Assembly (NCBI RefSeq): GCF_000014065.1
Contig: NC_008044.1
Location: 1,635,501 to 1,699,500 of the forward strand
Direction of reading: 5' to 3'
DNA: 64,000 bases
From: Ruegeria sp. TM1040
GTDB lineage: Bacteria > Pseudomonadota > Alphaproteobacteria > Rhodobacterales > Rhodobacteraceae
In this document: positions 54,851 through 63,600 of the stretch, piece by piece
Layout: the number at the start of each line of letters is the position of its first letter
How positions within the stretch are numbered: position 1 is the stretch's first letter
Made by a program: the position numbers and the translations under genes
The notes under the pieces: model-generated
The model's input: the letters and a program-made list of their open reading frames with translations, nothing else
Told to the model about the DNA's origin: nothing
The model's database searches: none

Positions 54851-55543
54851 ATGTGTGGTAGAATCGGCCTTCCTCAACTCAGCTGGAAAGACTTTGTCGC
54901 CTGGCAGCGCGGCGAGTTTGACTGGCTCGATGTATATCGCGAGGACCGCTCAGAGCCGCTTGCCCCCAGCTGGAACGTAAAACCCACGCAGACCGTTGAG
55001 GCGCTGTTCCTGCGCCAAGGTGCCCTGGTGGCTGAACATGCCAGGTGGTGGCTGGTGCCAAGCTGGTTCAAGGGCGCGCCCTCGGACTGGAGAGCCACGA
55101 CGTTCAACGCCAAGATCGAGACCGCCGACACACTGCCAAGTTTTCGCGGTGCCAGCCGTTGCGCGATCCCGGCAAGCGGATATTTTGAATGGACCGGCGA
55201 CAAAGGTCAGAAACAGCCCTGGTGGATCACGGCGCAAAGCAATGCGCCGATGCTGTTTTTTGCCGGGTTGCAAACGCGGCTGGCAAGCGGGCTCAGAACC
55301 TGTTCGATCCTGACGCGCCCTGCACTTGCGCAAACAGCGCATCTGCACCCGCGCTCGCCGGTCATTCTGGCCGAGGGTCAGCTTCAGGACTGGCTCAGCG
55401 GAGAGATCGACCGCACGCGCGCGAAATCGGAGCTTGGCACCGCGTGGGACGGGCGCCTGCGGTATCATCAAGTCCCTCGGTTTGGCATCGAAGACGATGG
55501 CCCCGAGTTGATCGAAGCGATTGGGCCAGAGCCGCTGATCTAG
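54851..55543 (+). CDS. SRAP-domain protein (YedK/HMCES family)
   Basis: A 230-residue protein that starts MCGRIGLPQLS, so that Cys2 becomes the N-terminal nucleophile. Further family motifs are NVKPTQ, ARWWLVPSWFKG, TTFNAKIETADTLPSFRGAS, IPASGYFEWTG and LHPRSPVILAEG. SRAP proteins cross-link to abasic sites in single-stranded DNA and shield them during replication. The ORF begins earlier at 54815, but only 54851 gives the required Met-Cys. Confidence 0.93.
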   Translation: MCGRIGLPQLSWKDFVAWQRGEFDWLDVYREDRSEPLAPSWNVKPTQTVEALFLRQGALVAEHARWWLVPSWFKGAPSDWRATTFNAKIETADTLPSFRGASRCAIPASGYFEWTGDKGQKQPWWITAQSNAPMLFFAGLQTRLASGLRTCSILTRPALAQTAHLHPRSPVILAEGQLQDWLSGEIDRTRAKSELGTAWDGRLRYHQVPRFGIEDDGPELIEAIGPEPLI

Positions 55544-55580
55544 CTGGCTCCGGCCCCATAGGTCTGTTTCGAGACAGAGA

Positions 55581-55868
55581 TCAGACCTCGGATGCGGGAT
55601 CTTTCAACGCGTCCTCAAGCATGCGCTCGTTGCGAATATCCTCGATCCGGCGAATGCGATCTTCGCTCTGGCGGATGTCGAAACGGTATTTCACCACGTT
55701 GATGAGGCTCAGCGTCAGCAGCAAAATCCCCATCGCCCAATAGCCTTTGGTCGAAAGCGGCACTTCGGTCGAGAGCCACAGCGAAATCCCGAGCATTGCG
55801 TAGGCAATCACGACGCCAGCGATGTTGAGGTTGGTGATCAGGGCGTTTTCATTGCGCATGTTGGACAT
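55581..55868 (-). CDS. YiaA/YiaB-type two-helix inner-membrane protein
   Basis: A 95-residue protein with two transmembrane helices (IAGVVIAYAMLGISLWL and GYWAMGILLLTLSLINVVKY) and a charged cytoplasmic tail (RFDIRQSEDRIRRIEDIRNE). Family members are linked to envelope stress or the stationary phase without a proven activity. AGGAACTG precedes the ATG. It lies 86 bases after the pspA-like gene on the same strand, downstream of the same operator-bearing promoter. Confidence 0.85.
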   Translation of the reverse strand: MSNMRNENALITNLNIAGVVIAYAMLGISLWLSTEVPLSTKGYWAMGILLLTLSLINVVKYRFDIRQSEDRIRRIEDIRNERMLEDALKDPASEV

Positions 55869-55954
55869 AAGTCAGTTCCTTCGACTGGTGTTTCTTGAAA
55901 TTTTACTGAGGCTTACACGATACAGCTGAGGCAGATGCATCGGCTGGACTGCGA

Positions 55955-56629
55955 TCAGGGCGCAGCCTTCAGACGACGCAGCACATCCTGCGGCGTGCTG
56001 CGGGTGGCTGCGCCAAAGCCCGCGTCTGCCAATTGATCCGCCACCGATTGCGGTGCGAGACCCGCTTCGATCTCGCCCAGAATTTCAGAAGCCTCGAACG
56101 GATCCTCCTGCCCCAGAACCTCGGCAATAAGCTCGGCGGCCTCATCCATGGGCTGACGGTCCAAGGACCGTCCCAGCGCGGCCTGCGCGCGATGCTCTCC
56201 CCGCACGGACTTGGCAGCGATTGCCCCTTGGCGCAGGTCAATCAGGCGACGGCTGGCGGTTTCGACCGATTGACGCAACCTCAGGATGCGCGCTTCGAGA
56301 CGAGTCTGGGTCTCGTGTCGCAGTCTGCGCTCATTTTCCATCTCGGAAATCGCGGCTGCGGCCGTCGTGGCCAGGTCCTCGCGCCCGTCTGCCAGAGCCG
56401 CCTGCGCGCGTTGCGTCAAATCCGCGATCCGCGCGTCAAGGGTTGCGATCTGGCGCCCCTCGGCGCGTTCTTTCTGGATCAAACTGACCAGCGTTGATTT
56501 TGCTGCCTTCAGATCATCATTCGCCTGAGCGATCTTTTCTTCGATCAGCTCGATTGAAAACTGCTGGCGAAGCTCGCCTTCGGCGCGCCGGTTGGCCCCG
56601 ATCATCAGAGTTCTAAGCGTAGAGAGCAC
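55955..56629 (-). CDS. PspA/IM30-family coiled-coil protein
   Basis: A 224-residue helical protein of the PspA/IM30 type: an N-terminal amphipathic segment (LSTLRTLMIGANRRAEGELR), then long coiled coils (LIEEKIAQANDDLKAAKSTL, LRLRQSVETASRRLIDLRQG) and an extra C-terminal region of about 55 residues. Such proteins bind and repair stressed membranes. I propose a GTG start at 56629, because GGAGGA lies 6 bases before it. The ATG at 56653 would place the leader inside an operator. No sigma-54 site is seen; a sigma-70-like promoter with operators lies upstream. Confidence 0.82.
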   Translation of the reverse strand: MLSTLRTLMIGANRRAEGELRQQFSIELIEEKIAQANDDLKAAKSTLVSLIQKERAEGRQIATLDARIADLTQRAQAALADGREDLATTAAAAISEMENERRLRHETQTRLEARILRLRQSVETASRRLIDLRQGAIAAKSVRGEHRAQAALGRSLDRQPMDEAAELIAEVLGQEDPFEASEILGEIEAGLAPQSVADQLADAGFGAATRSTPQDVLRRLKAAP

Positions 56630-56646
56630 GTTCCATCCTCCATTCG

Positions 56647-56716
56647 TGAACATTGTTCATAAGGGGGATGTACGGTATTTGTGAACGTCGTTCAAGCTAA
56701 AAATGAACAGCGTTCA
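56647..56716 (-). promoter_or_regulatory. Promoter of the pspA-like gene with three TGAAC-N3-GTTCA operators
   Basis: Three 13-bp palindromes lie at 56647-56659, 56682-56694 and 56704-56716 (middle bases ATT, GTC, AGC). On the minus strand TTGAAC (56695-56690) is a -35 and TACATC (56672-56667) a -10, 17 bases apart. The second operator covers the -35 and the first sits just after the -10. TetR-type repression is inferred. Confidence 0.78.
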
Positions 56717-56729
56717 CGGAATTGGAGAT

Positions 56730-57326
56730 TTACTTCATCGTCAGGCGCGACAACACCAGCGCAATCATGCGCCGGATTTCTTGCGGCGGGACGCCCGAAA
56801 TACGATTTTCGAGCCCCAGCAAGACAATCCCATGCACCGAGGAAAACAGCGCCCGCACCGTGAGCGCCTGTTCCTGCTGCGGCTGATCTGGGAAAAGTTC
56901 GGCCACAGGACCGGCAATGTGCTGAAACAGCCGATCCAATGCGGCGCGATACCAATCAGGCACCTCCCCATCGGCGGGGAGTTCCAGGTCAAACAGAGCG
57001 CGCCACAAGAGATTGTTTGCACTTGCAAAATCCAGATAGGCTTCGCTCATTCGGATCAGCCTGTCGCTGGGCGAGGCCCCTTCGGAGGCTTTGACCGCGG
57101 CTTCAACCTCGGCCCCGAGACGCTGAAACGTGCGCCCGTTGACCGCCATCACCAAGGCCGTCAGATCGTCAAAGGCGTTGTAGATCGCCCCAACCGCGCA
57201 GCCCGCATCCTTGGCCAGATCACGCGCCCGCAGCGATGTCACGCCAGCCTCGCGAATGCGCGCCTCTGCAGCGCCCACCAGTTTTTCGCGCAGCTCCGCC
57301 CTGCGCTGCTCTGCCTTGGATGTCAT
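56730..57326 (-). CDS. TetR-family repressor of the pspA-like/yiaAB genes
   Basis: A 198-residue TetR protein. The N-terminal helix-turn-helix is typical (LVGAAEARIREAGVTSLRAR, DLAKDAGCAVGAIYNAFDDL); the C-terminal domain is helical with a hydrophobic pocket (YLDFASANNLLWRALFDLEL). It lies directly upstream of the pspA-like gene on the same strand. Its own promoter carries one copy, and the downstream promoter three copies, of the same palindrome. This supports autoregulation and control of its neighbours. The ligand is unknown. Confidence 0.9.
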   Translation of the reverse strand: MTSKAEQRRAELREKLVGAAEARIREAGVTSLRARDLAKDAGCAVGAIYNAFDDLTALVMAVNGRTFQRLGAEVEAAVKASEGASPSDRLIRMSEAYLDFASANNLLWRALFDLELPADGEVPDWYRAALDRLFQHIAGPVAELFPDQPQQEQALTVRALFSSVHGIVLLGLENRISGVPPQEIRRMIALVLSRLTMK

Positions 57327-57343
57327 TTTATTCGCCCATTTCT

Positions 57344-57372
57344 TGAACCGCGTTCATGTCCCCCTCTCTATA
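57344..57372 (-). promoter_or_regulatory. tetR promoter with fourth operator copy
   Basis: TGAACCGCGTTCA at 57344-57356 matches the pspA-region operators and ends 18 bases before the tetR ATG. A minus-strand -10 (TATAGA, 57372-57367) lies just upstream, with a TTGCAT -35 candidate 18 bases further. Confidence 0.72.
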
Positions 57373-57469
57373 GGCTGCCGCAGTCCGGGAATGCAAATCC
57401 TCGCCGTGCGGTGACTGATCTTGGAGTTTCGCGTGGACTTGATGAGACTTTTCCCGTCATTTCTCGGTC

Positions 57470-58396
57470 ATGACTGAACCTGCCCAAAATCCAATCCCCA
57501 TGAATCGCACGCGCCGTCTTGAACGCGCCCTTGGCGACTGGTGCCGCGCGCGCCTGCCACATTACCTGTCTGAACTGGTGATGTTCACGCTCAAACAAGG
57601 TTGGGCGGCAATCTTCGGGATCTTGCTCCTGGGCGGGCTCTTGGTCTCCAGCCGCATCTGGCAGGCAGATTGGGCGCTGGCGCGCTATGATGCGCTGCTG
57701 ATCTATGCGCTCGGGCTGCAGGCAGTGTTCCTGATCACCGGCATGGAAAGCACCCGCGAAGCGCGGGTGATCTTGTTGTTTCATCTCACCGGCACGATCA
57801 TGGAAATCTTCAAGGTTCAGGCCGGAAGCTGGGCCTATCCGGGCGCGGGCGTCCTGAAGCTCTGGGGCGTTCCGCTGTTTTCGGGTTTTATGTATGCGTC
57901 AGTAGGGTCTTACATGGCGCGGGTCATCCGGCTGTTTGACATGCGTTTTGCGCCCTACCCGCCGACATGGATGGCAAGCTGCCTCGCGGTCCTGATCTAT
58001 GTGAATTTCTTCAGCCACCACTTCCTGCCCGACATACGGCTCGCGCTCTTTGTTGCAACGGTGGTGATCTTTATCCGCACCCGCATCTGGTTTTACATCG
58101 GCGGCCATGCCTATTGGATGCCCTTGCCGCTAGCGGCCTTCCTGTCGAGTTTTTTCCTCTGGGTGGCCGAGAACGTGGGCACGCGTACGCGAACCTGGCT
58201 CTATGCGGGACAGGACAGCGACCACTGGGTCAGCTTGGCCAAGATGGGCAGCTGGTACCTGCTGCTCTATGTGAGCTTTGTCACCGTGACCCTCGTGGTG
58301 CGCGATGCACTGTCGGCAGAGGCCTTCCGGCCGTCTGGCCCATCCGGGATCAGACGAAACCCCGCCAGCGCAGCACAACCACCATCAGCACAATAA
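57470..58396 (+). CDS. DUF817 polytopic membrane protein
   Basis: A 308-residue protein with about eight transmembrane helices and the DUF817 features RYDALLIYALGLQAVFLITG, HLTGTIMEIFKVQAGSWAYP and FSGFMYASVGSYMARVIRLF. The function is unknown. A basic N-terminus faces the cytoplasm. It may start at M11 (57500) instead. Its last 47 bases overlap the end of the convergent gene at 58350. Confidence 0.87.
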   Translation: MTEPAQNPIPMNRTRRLERALGDWCRARLPHYLSELVMFTLKQGWAAIFGILLLGGLLVSSRIWQADWALARYDALLIYALGLQAVFLITGMESTREARVILLFHLTGTIMEIFKVQAGSWAYPGAGVLKLWGVPLFSGFMYASVGSYMARVIRLFDMRFAPYPPTWMASCLAVLIYVNFFSHHFLPDIRLALFVATVVIFIRTRIWFYIGGHAYWMPLPLAAFLSSFFLWVAENVGTRTRTWLYAGQDSDHWVSLAKMGSWYLLLYVSFVTVTLVVRDALSAEAFRPSGPSGIRRNPASAAQPPSAQ

Positions 58397-58715
58397 CACA
58401 GAGGATCGCAAAGGCAGAGGTCGCAGCCATGTCCAAAAGCCGCCCCTTGCGCCGGTCCTTGAGGTCGAGCTCTGTCAGATAAGCCCTGAGACGGCGGGCT
58501 TTTTTGACGAGCGCGTCCTCGTCCAAGGTGAGCGCAAGCCGGGGATGGTCAAAGCGTTCTTCTGCGCGCAATAGATCATCTGCGGCCTTGCGCAGACGAT
58601 GCGGCACATGACGGCGCGCCCGGCGCAAACTGTCCGAAAGCGGACCTGAGAGCCTCAGGCGTTTCTCCAAAAGGACACGCAGCTGCTCCAACTCGCTCTG
58701 AAGCGTTTCATTCAT
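58350..58715 (-). CDS. Small tail-anchored membrane protein, unknown function
   Basis: A 121-residue, strongly basic helical protein with one C-terminal transmembrane helix (MAATSAFAILCVIVLMVVVL) and a cytoplasmic coiled-coil-like body (LQSELEQLRVLLEKRLRL, then SLRRARRHVPHRLRKAADDL). I know no characterised relative. It runs convergently into the DUF817 gene with a 47-base overlap, in which both reading frames are kept. Confidence 0.72.
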   Translation of the reverse strand: MNETLQSELEQLRVLLEKRLRLSGPLSDSLRRARRHVPHRLRKAADDLLRAEERFDHPRLALTLDEDALVKKARRLRAYLTELDLKDRRKGRLLDMAATSAFAILCVIVLMVVVLRWRGFV

Positions 58716-58837
58716 AAAGACGGCATCCCCAAGGCTTTGACGCGATGCGCGCGACCTTAGCCGCGGCGGCGCGGGATCTCAATGCTGCTGCGCGGTTTGG
58801 GGCTGACACTGCCTGCAGAGAGGGCTATCACCCCGTT

Positions 58838-59596
58838 ATGCTGAACACGATCATACATGGCACCCCGACCGACCAACCGCCCCTCTTGATTGCCCATGGC
58901 CTCTATGGCTCCGGGCGCAACTGGGGGGTGATTGCCAAACGACTCGCGGACGAGCGGCAAGTGATCGCGGTGGACATGCGCAACCACGGGCTGAGCCCCA
59001 AGACCCAGAGCCACAGCTATGTCGATCTGGCCGAGGATCTGGCCGAAGTGATTGCGGCCCACGGCGGGCGCATGGATGTGGTCGGGCACTCGATGGGAGG
59101 CAAGGCCGCGATGATGCTGGCGCTGCGCCATCCCGAGGCGGTCAACCGCCTGGTGGTCGCCGATATCGCACCGGTCAGCTATCAGCACACCCAGGCGCAT
59201 TTCATCACTGCCATGCGCAGTGTCGACCTTGCGCGCGTGACGCGGCGCTCGGACGCCCAAGAGCAGCTGGCGGCGGCTGGTGTGGATGCGATGTTGCAAA
59301 GCTTTTTCACCCAATCTCTGGATGTGGAGAACAAGAGCTGGCGCCTCAACCTCGATACCTTGGAGCGGGAGATGCCGCATATTCTGTCGTTTCCGGAGGT
59401 GGAGACCCATTGGGATGGGACGGCGCTGTTTCTGACCGGGGCGCATTCGGATTATGTGCTGCCAGAGCACCGCCCGCAGATCAAACGCCTGTTTCCAGCG
59501 GCGCGCTTTGCCAAGATCCCCGGTGCAGGCCATTGGCTCCACGCGGAAAAACCACGCGAGTTCGAGGCCACCGTACGCGGTTTCTTGAACGCGTGA
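58838..59596 (+). CDS. Alpha/beta hydrolase, YbfF-like esterase
   Basis: A 252-residue soluble hydrolase: oxyanion segment LLIAHGLYGSGRNWGVIAKR, nucleophile elbow DVVGHSMGGKAAM (Ser near residue 94), an acidic residue in GAHSDYVLPEH and the C-terminal His in IPGAGHWLHAEKP. YbfF-type enzymes cleave short acyl or thioester bonds. ATG 58838 starts the conserved region; the 31-codon extension before it is discarded. Element copy B lies behind the stop. Confidence 0.9.
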   Translation: MLNTIIHGTPTDQPPLLIAHGLYGSGRNWGVIAKRLADERQVIAVDMRNHGLSPKTQSHSYVDLAEDLAEVIAAHGGRMDVVGHSMGGKAAMMLALRHPEAVNRLVVADIAPVSYQHTQAHFITAMRSVDLARVTRRSDAQEQLAAAGVDAMLQSFFTQSLDVENKSWRLNLDTLEREMPHILSFPEVETHWDGTALFLTGAHSDYVLPEHRPQIKRLFPAARFAKIPGAGHWLHAEKPREFEATVRGFLNA

Positions 59597-59614
59597 ACGC
59601 AGCGCAGAAGCCCT

Positions 59615-59674
59615 GGGGGCGCTGCCCCCGGCCCTTGTCGGGCCTCCCCCGGGATATTTCTCGTTAGAAGAAGG
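59615..59674 (+). repeat. Dispersed hairpin/GATATTT element, copy B
   Basis: GGGGGC-GCT-GCCCCC (59615-59629), then after 16 bases CCCCCGGGATATTTCTCG and TTAGAAGAAGG. It follows the hydrolase stop by 18 bases in the same orientation, almost identical to the 3' part of copy A. Confidence 0.75.
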
Positions 59675-59676
59675 AC

Positions 59677-60558
59677 TTAGTAGGTCAAAAGCAGGCGGTC
59701 GCGCACGGCTTCGCTCTCCATGCGCTGCCCGCTCATCTGAAAGCGTTTGAGCATGGATTGCCCCATATTGACGAGGATCTCGCGTTCAAACAGACCCTCA
59801 GGGATGGCGATGTCGCAATAGATATCGCCGGATTTCTTGGTGCCATCGATCGAAAGCGCGACCCTGACGCCGCGTGCCTTGCAGGCCGCGATCGCCGCAA
59901 ACAATTCTTCGAGGCGAAACGCCTGGGCGCCGTAAAGGATGGTTTGCGAATGAGCGTAAGGCGGGTCGCAGTAAATCACATCGCCCGCGCGCGCCTGCGC
60001 CATGGCAGAGCGGTAGTCCAGACAGGCAAAACTTGCGCCTTTCATGCGCGCGCGCCACATCTCGACCCGTTCGGCAAATTTGTGAGGTTTCATCACCGGG
60101 TGGCTGCCGCAGGGGGTCGACATATATCCGTCCTTGCGACGAAAGCGCACCACCCCACCGTAACAGGCGCGGCAGAGAAACAGGAAATCGGCACCGTTGG
60201 GGGTGTCATTGTAGCGGGCCTTGATCGCCTCATAGGTGGCAACCCTGTCACCGGTCATGAAGCGGTCATAGCGGCTCTGATACCACGCGTTGAGGCGCGC
60301 GGGGTCCTCGCGCAGCGCCTGCCAGATCTCGACCAGGGGAGGATAGATGTCTGAGCCCAGCGCGCGATGTGGTTGCAGGTTCGCCATCACCCCGCCTGCG
60401 CCCAGAAACGGTTCAAAATAGGTGCCGTAGTCCTTGGGAAGATGTGCAACGATTTCATGGGCAAAGCGCTGCTTGTTGCCCACCCATTTGAGAAGCTGCG
60501 TCTTGAAGGGTTTTGGCAAAGCGGGCGCGACGGCTGGAACTGGTATCTCTATTGCCAT
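59677..60558 (-). CDS. D12-class (Dam-like) DNA adenine methyltransferase, solitary
   Basis: A 293-residue class I amino-methyltransferase. The D12 motifs are present in order: LLKWVGNKQRFA (substrate/AdoMet region), YFEPFLGAGGVMANL (motif I, FxGxG) and VIYCDPPYAHSQ (DPPY catalytic motif). It should place a methyl on N6 of adenine in a short target; the target sequence is not predictable here. No restriction gene lies beside it. ATG 60558 follows GAGGGAGCGG; the 94-codon extension upstream overlaps the next gene's terminator. Confidence 0.9.
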   Translation of the reverse strand: MAIEIPVPAVAPALPKPFKTQLLKWVGNKQRFAHEIVAHLPKDYGTYFEPFLGAGGVMANLQPHRALGSDIYPPLVEIWQALREDPARLNAWYQSRYDRFMTGDRVATYEAIKARYNDTPNGADFLFLCRACYGGVVRFRRKDGYMSTPCGSHPVMKPHKFAERVEMWRARMKGASFACLDYRSAMAQARAGDVIYCDPPYAHSQTILYGAQAFRLEELFAAIAACKARGVRVALSIDGTKKSGDIYCDIAIPEGLFEREILVNMGQSMLKRFQMSGQRMESEAVRDRLLLTY

Positions 60559-60642
60559 CCGCTCCCTCTGGTTTCTTGATGCACGGTGTGTTTCGCATAC
60601 GCTATCCGCGCGGAATCTGCCAGTGGGACGCGGGCTGACAAA

Positions 60643-60669
60643 AAAAGGGGGCACCTGCGCGCCCCCTTT
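60643..60669 (-). terminator. Rho-independent terminator of the autotransporter gene
   Basis: A 9-bp stem (60644-60652 with 60661-60669) followed on the minus strand by T7-T8. It lies 30 bases after the autotransporter stop. Confidence 0.9.
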
Positions 60670-60698
60670 CATGTTGATCCGGCCTACAGGCCAGAGGC

Positions 60699-63600
60699 TC
60701 AGAACTTCAGGCTGTAATCCAGGCTGAGACCGACGTCCTTGTAGCCCGCGCTGCCAAGCCCGTCGTAGCGCGCGGAGAGTGCGAGTTTGCTGCCGTTCTC
60801 CCAGACATAGCGCAAACCGAGGTCCAGTTTGGCGCGCCATCCCGCGTAGCTTGGCAACACCGTGTCCGCGACCGCCGTGCCACTGGTGGAGGACCAGACG
60901 CCCGCCAGACCGCCGGTCAGCACCGCTTGGTCTGCTGCGCCAATCGGCAGGGGCGTGGCAAAGCCCACACCAAAGCTTGCCTGACGCAGGTGGATTTTCT
61001 GCGCCCCGATGCTGTTGCCGAGACTGTCGACATAGGCGTCCTGCTCCTCGTTGGCGTAAGCGGCGTCGATATAGGGCGTGAAGATCGTGTCGCCCTTCTT
61101 GATGTCCCCCGCGACCCGCAGTTGGGCCAAGACGCGCGTTGTGTCAAAGGAATCCTCATAGGTGCCAAAGGGCGCAACCTTGTTTGAGGATTGGCCATAG
61201 AGCACGCGTCCTTCGACGTAGAGGGCCTGATCCGAGATCTGCGCCACCGCATAGGGCCCCACCATCCAACCGGTGCCTTCGACACGGCGGCTGCCTTGAT
61301 CCTGATGCAGATGGTCGAACTGGAGCATCGCCCCAACCAGCAGCCGATCGCTCAGGGTCAGATGCCCGCCGACCGCCCCAAAGGCATAGCGCGCCTCGGT
61401 TGTGTCATCCTCGCTCCAGCTGCCTTGCAGGCGGAACCAAACCGGCAGACCGCCACGCGACGCGAGATTGAAGTTCCCGGCGCCCCGCGTGACATAGGCA
61501 TCAAGCGTTCCCGATCCGATCCCGGTCTGCGACAGGAAACCAATGAGCTCTGGCTGGTTCGAGATCAGCTGGTTGGCGCGATTGTAGAGGAAGCCGGCAA
61601 TCTGCTTCTGGGTTTCCACAACCGTGGTGTCGTCAAAGACAAGCGTGTTCGAGGCATTCGTCGGGTTTGACGCTGCGTCCTCTGCCGCTCCTGCGGGCAC
61701 TTCGACGGTGACAGTCCCTGCGCCGGTTGCGCGCAAGCTGATGGTATAGTCGCTGCCCGACCCTGTCACGGCGGTGACGCTGGCGTTTTGTGCCACAACA
61801 TCGCTCGCGCTAAAGCCTGTCACTACCTCGTTGAAGGTTGCGGTGACGGTAAAGCTCTCATTGGCGCTGATGCCGTCGCTCGGGCCGCCGCTCAGCACCA
61901 CATCGGGCGAAGTCGCATCAACCGCAACCGAAGCGGAAGCCGAGGCGCCGCCCCCCGTTGTGGACGAATAGGCCGAGACGTCGCCGCTGGTTTGCGGGGT
62001 TGCAGAGGTGGCCGTATAGGTTCCGGTCGCCGCCGCAAAGACCGCCGTTGAGTCACGGTTCACGCGCCCTTTTGCCGAGGTCGCGGCGCCAGACGCAGTT
62101 GTCTCAACCGTGGAACCATCAGGGAAGGTGACTGTGACGGTTGCCCCGGCCTGCGCGGTGCCTGTCACCGTCAGGGTTTTATCGTCATTCACGACCACAT
62201 CGGTGATCGTAGGCTCTGGCGGCGGCGTCCCATCAAGGACCGTGACCACAAAAGAAACCTGCACCGCGTCATTGCCTGCCACATCGGTGGCATCCATCGT
62301 CACAGTCGTCTCGCCAATCGGGAAGTCATAGGCGCCGTCCAACACAGTGTCGCCGACCTTGTAGATGATCGTCACCGAGTCATCTATGTCGTCGCTCCCC
62401 GAGCCAAGGCTTGTGACGTCCAACGATGTGGAGGTTGCGTCTGGCTCGGTGGATGCCGTCTGATCCGAGGGCGCTGTCAGGACCGGCGCGGTCGCGTCGC
62501 CGGGGGTGATCGTCACTGTAAACGACACTTGCGCTGCCGCATTGCCTGCCGCATCGGTGGCATCCATGGTCACAGTGGTCTCGCCAATCGGGAAATCATA
62601 GGCGCCGTCCAACACGGTGTCGCCGACCTTGTAGATGATCGTCACCACGTCATCGAGGTTGTCGCTGCCCGAACCAAGGCTTGTAACATCAAGCGCGGCT
62701 GTGCTTGCCCCCACGGCAGTTGCCGCAGTCTGATCCGAAGGCGCTGTCAGGACCGGCGCGGTCGCGTCGCCGGGCGTGATCGTCACAGTAAACGACACTT
62801 GCGCTGCCGCATTGCCTGCCGCATCGGTGGCATCCATCGTCACAGTCGTCTCGCCAATCGGGAAGTCATAGGCGCCGTCCAACACAGTGTCGCCGACCTT
62901 GTAGGTGATCGTCACCACGTCATCGAGGTTGTCGCTGCCCGAGCCAAGGCTTGTAACATCAAGCGCGGCTGTGCTTGCCCCCACGGCAGTTGCCGCAGTC
63001 TGATCCGAAGGCGCTGTCAGGACCGGCGCGGTCGCGTCGCCGGGGGTGATCGTCACTGTAAACGACACTGGCGCTGCCGCATTGCCTGCCGCATCGGTGG
63101 CATCCATCGTCACAGTCGTCTCGCCAATCGGGAAGTCATAGGCGCCGTCCAAAACGGTGTCGCCGACCTTGTAGGTGATCGTCACCACGTCATCGAGGTT
63201 GTCGCTTCCCGAACCAAGGCTTGTAACATCAAGCGCGGCTGTGCTTGCCCCCACGGCAGTTGCCGCAGTCTGATCCGAAGGCGCTGTCAGGACCGGCGCG
63301 GTCACATCGCCCGGGTTTACGGTCACGGTGAATGTGTCCTGCGCAGAATTCCCGGCGGCATCGGATGCCATCATTGTCACAGTGGTGTCGCCAAGCGGAA
63401 AGTCATACGCCCCGGAGAGCGCGGCGCTGCCGACATAATAGGTGATGCTGAGGCTGCTATCTACGTTGTCACTGACCGAGCCGAGGTCCGTAACATCAAG
63501 GGATGCGGTAGAGGCCCCCGATTCGGTCGTGATTTCCTGGTTGGAAGGCGCAGTCAGGGCGGGGCTTTCCTCATCGGAGACGACAACTTTGAACGTCACC

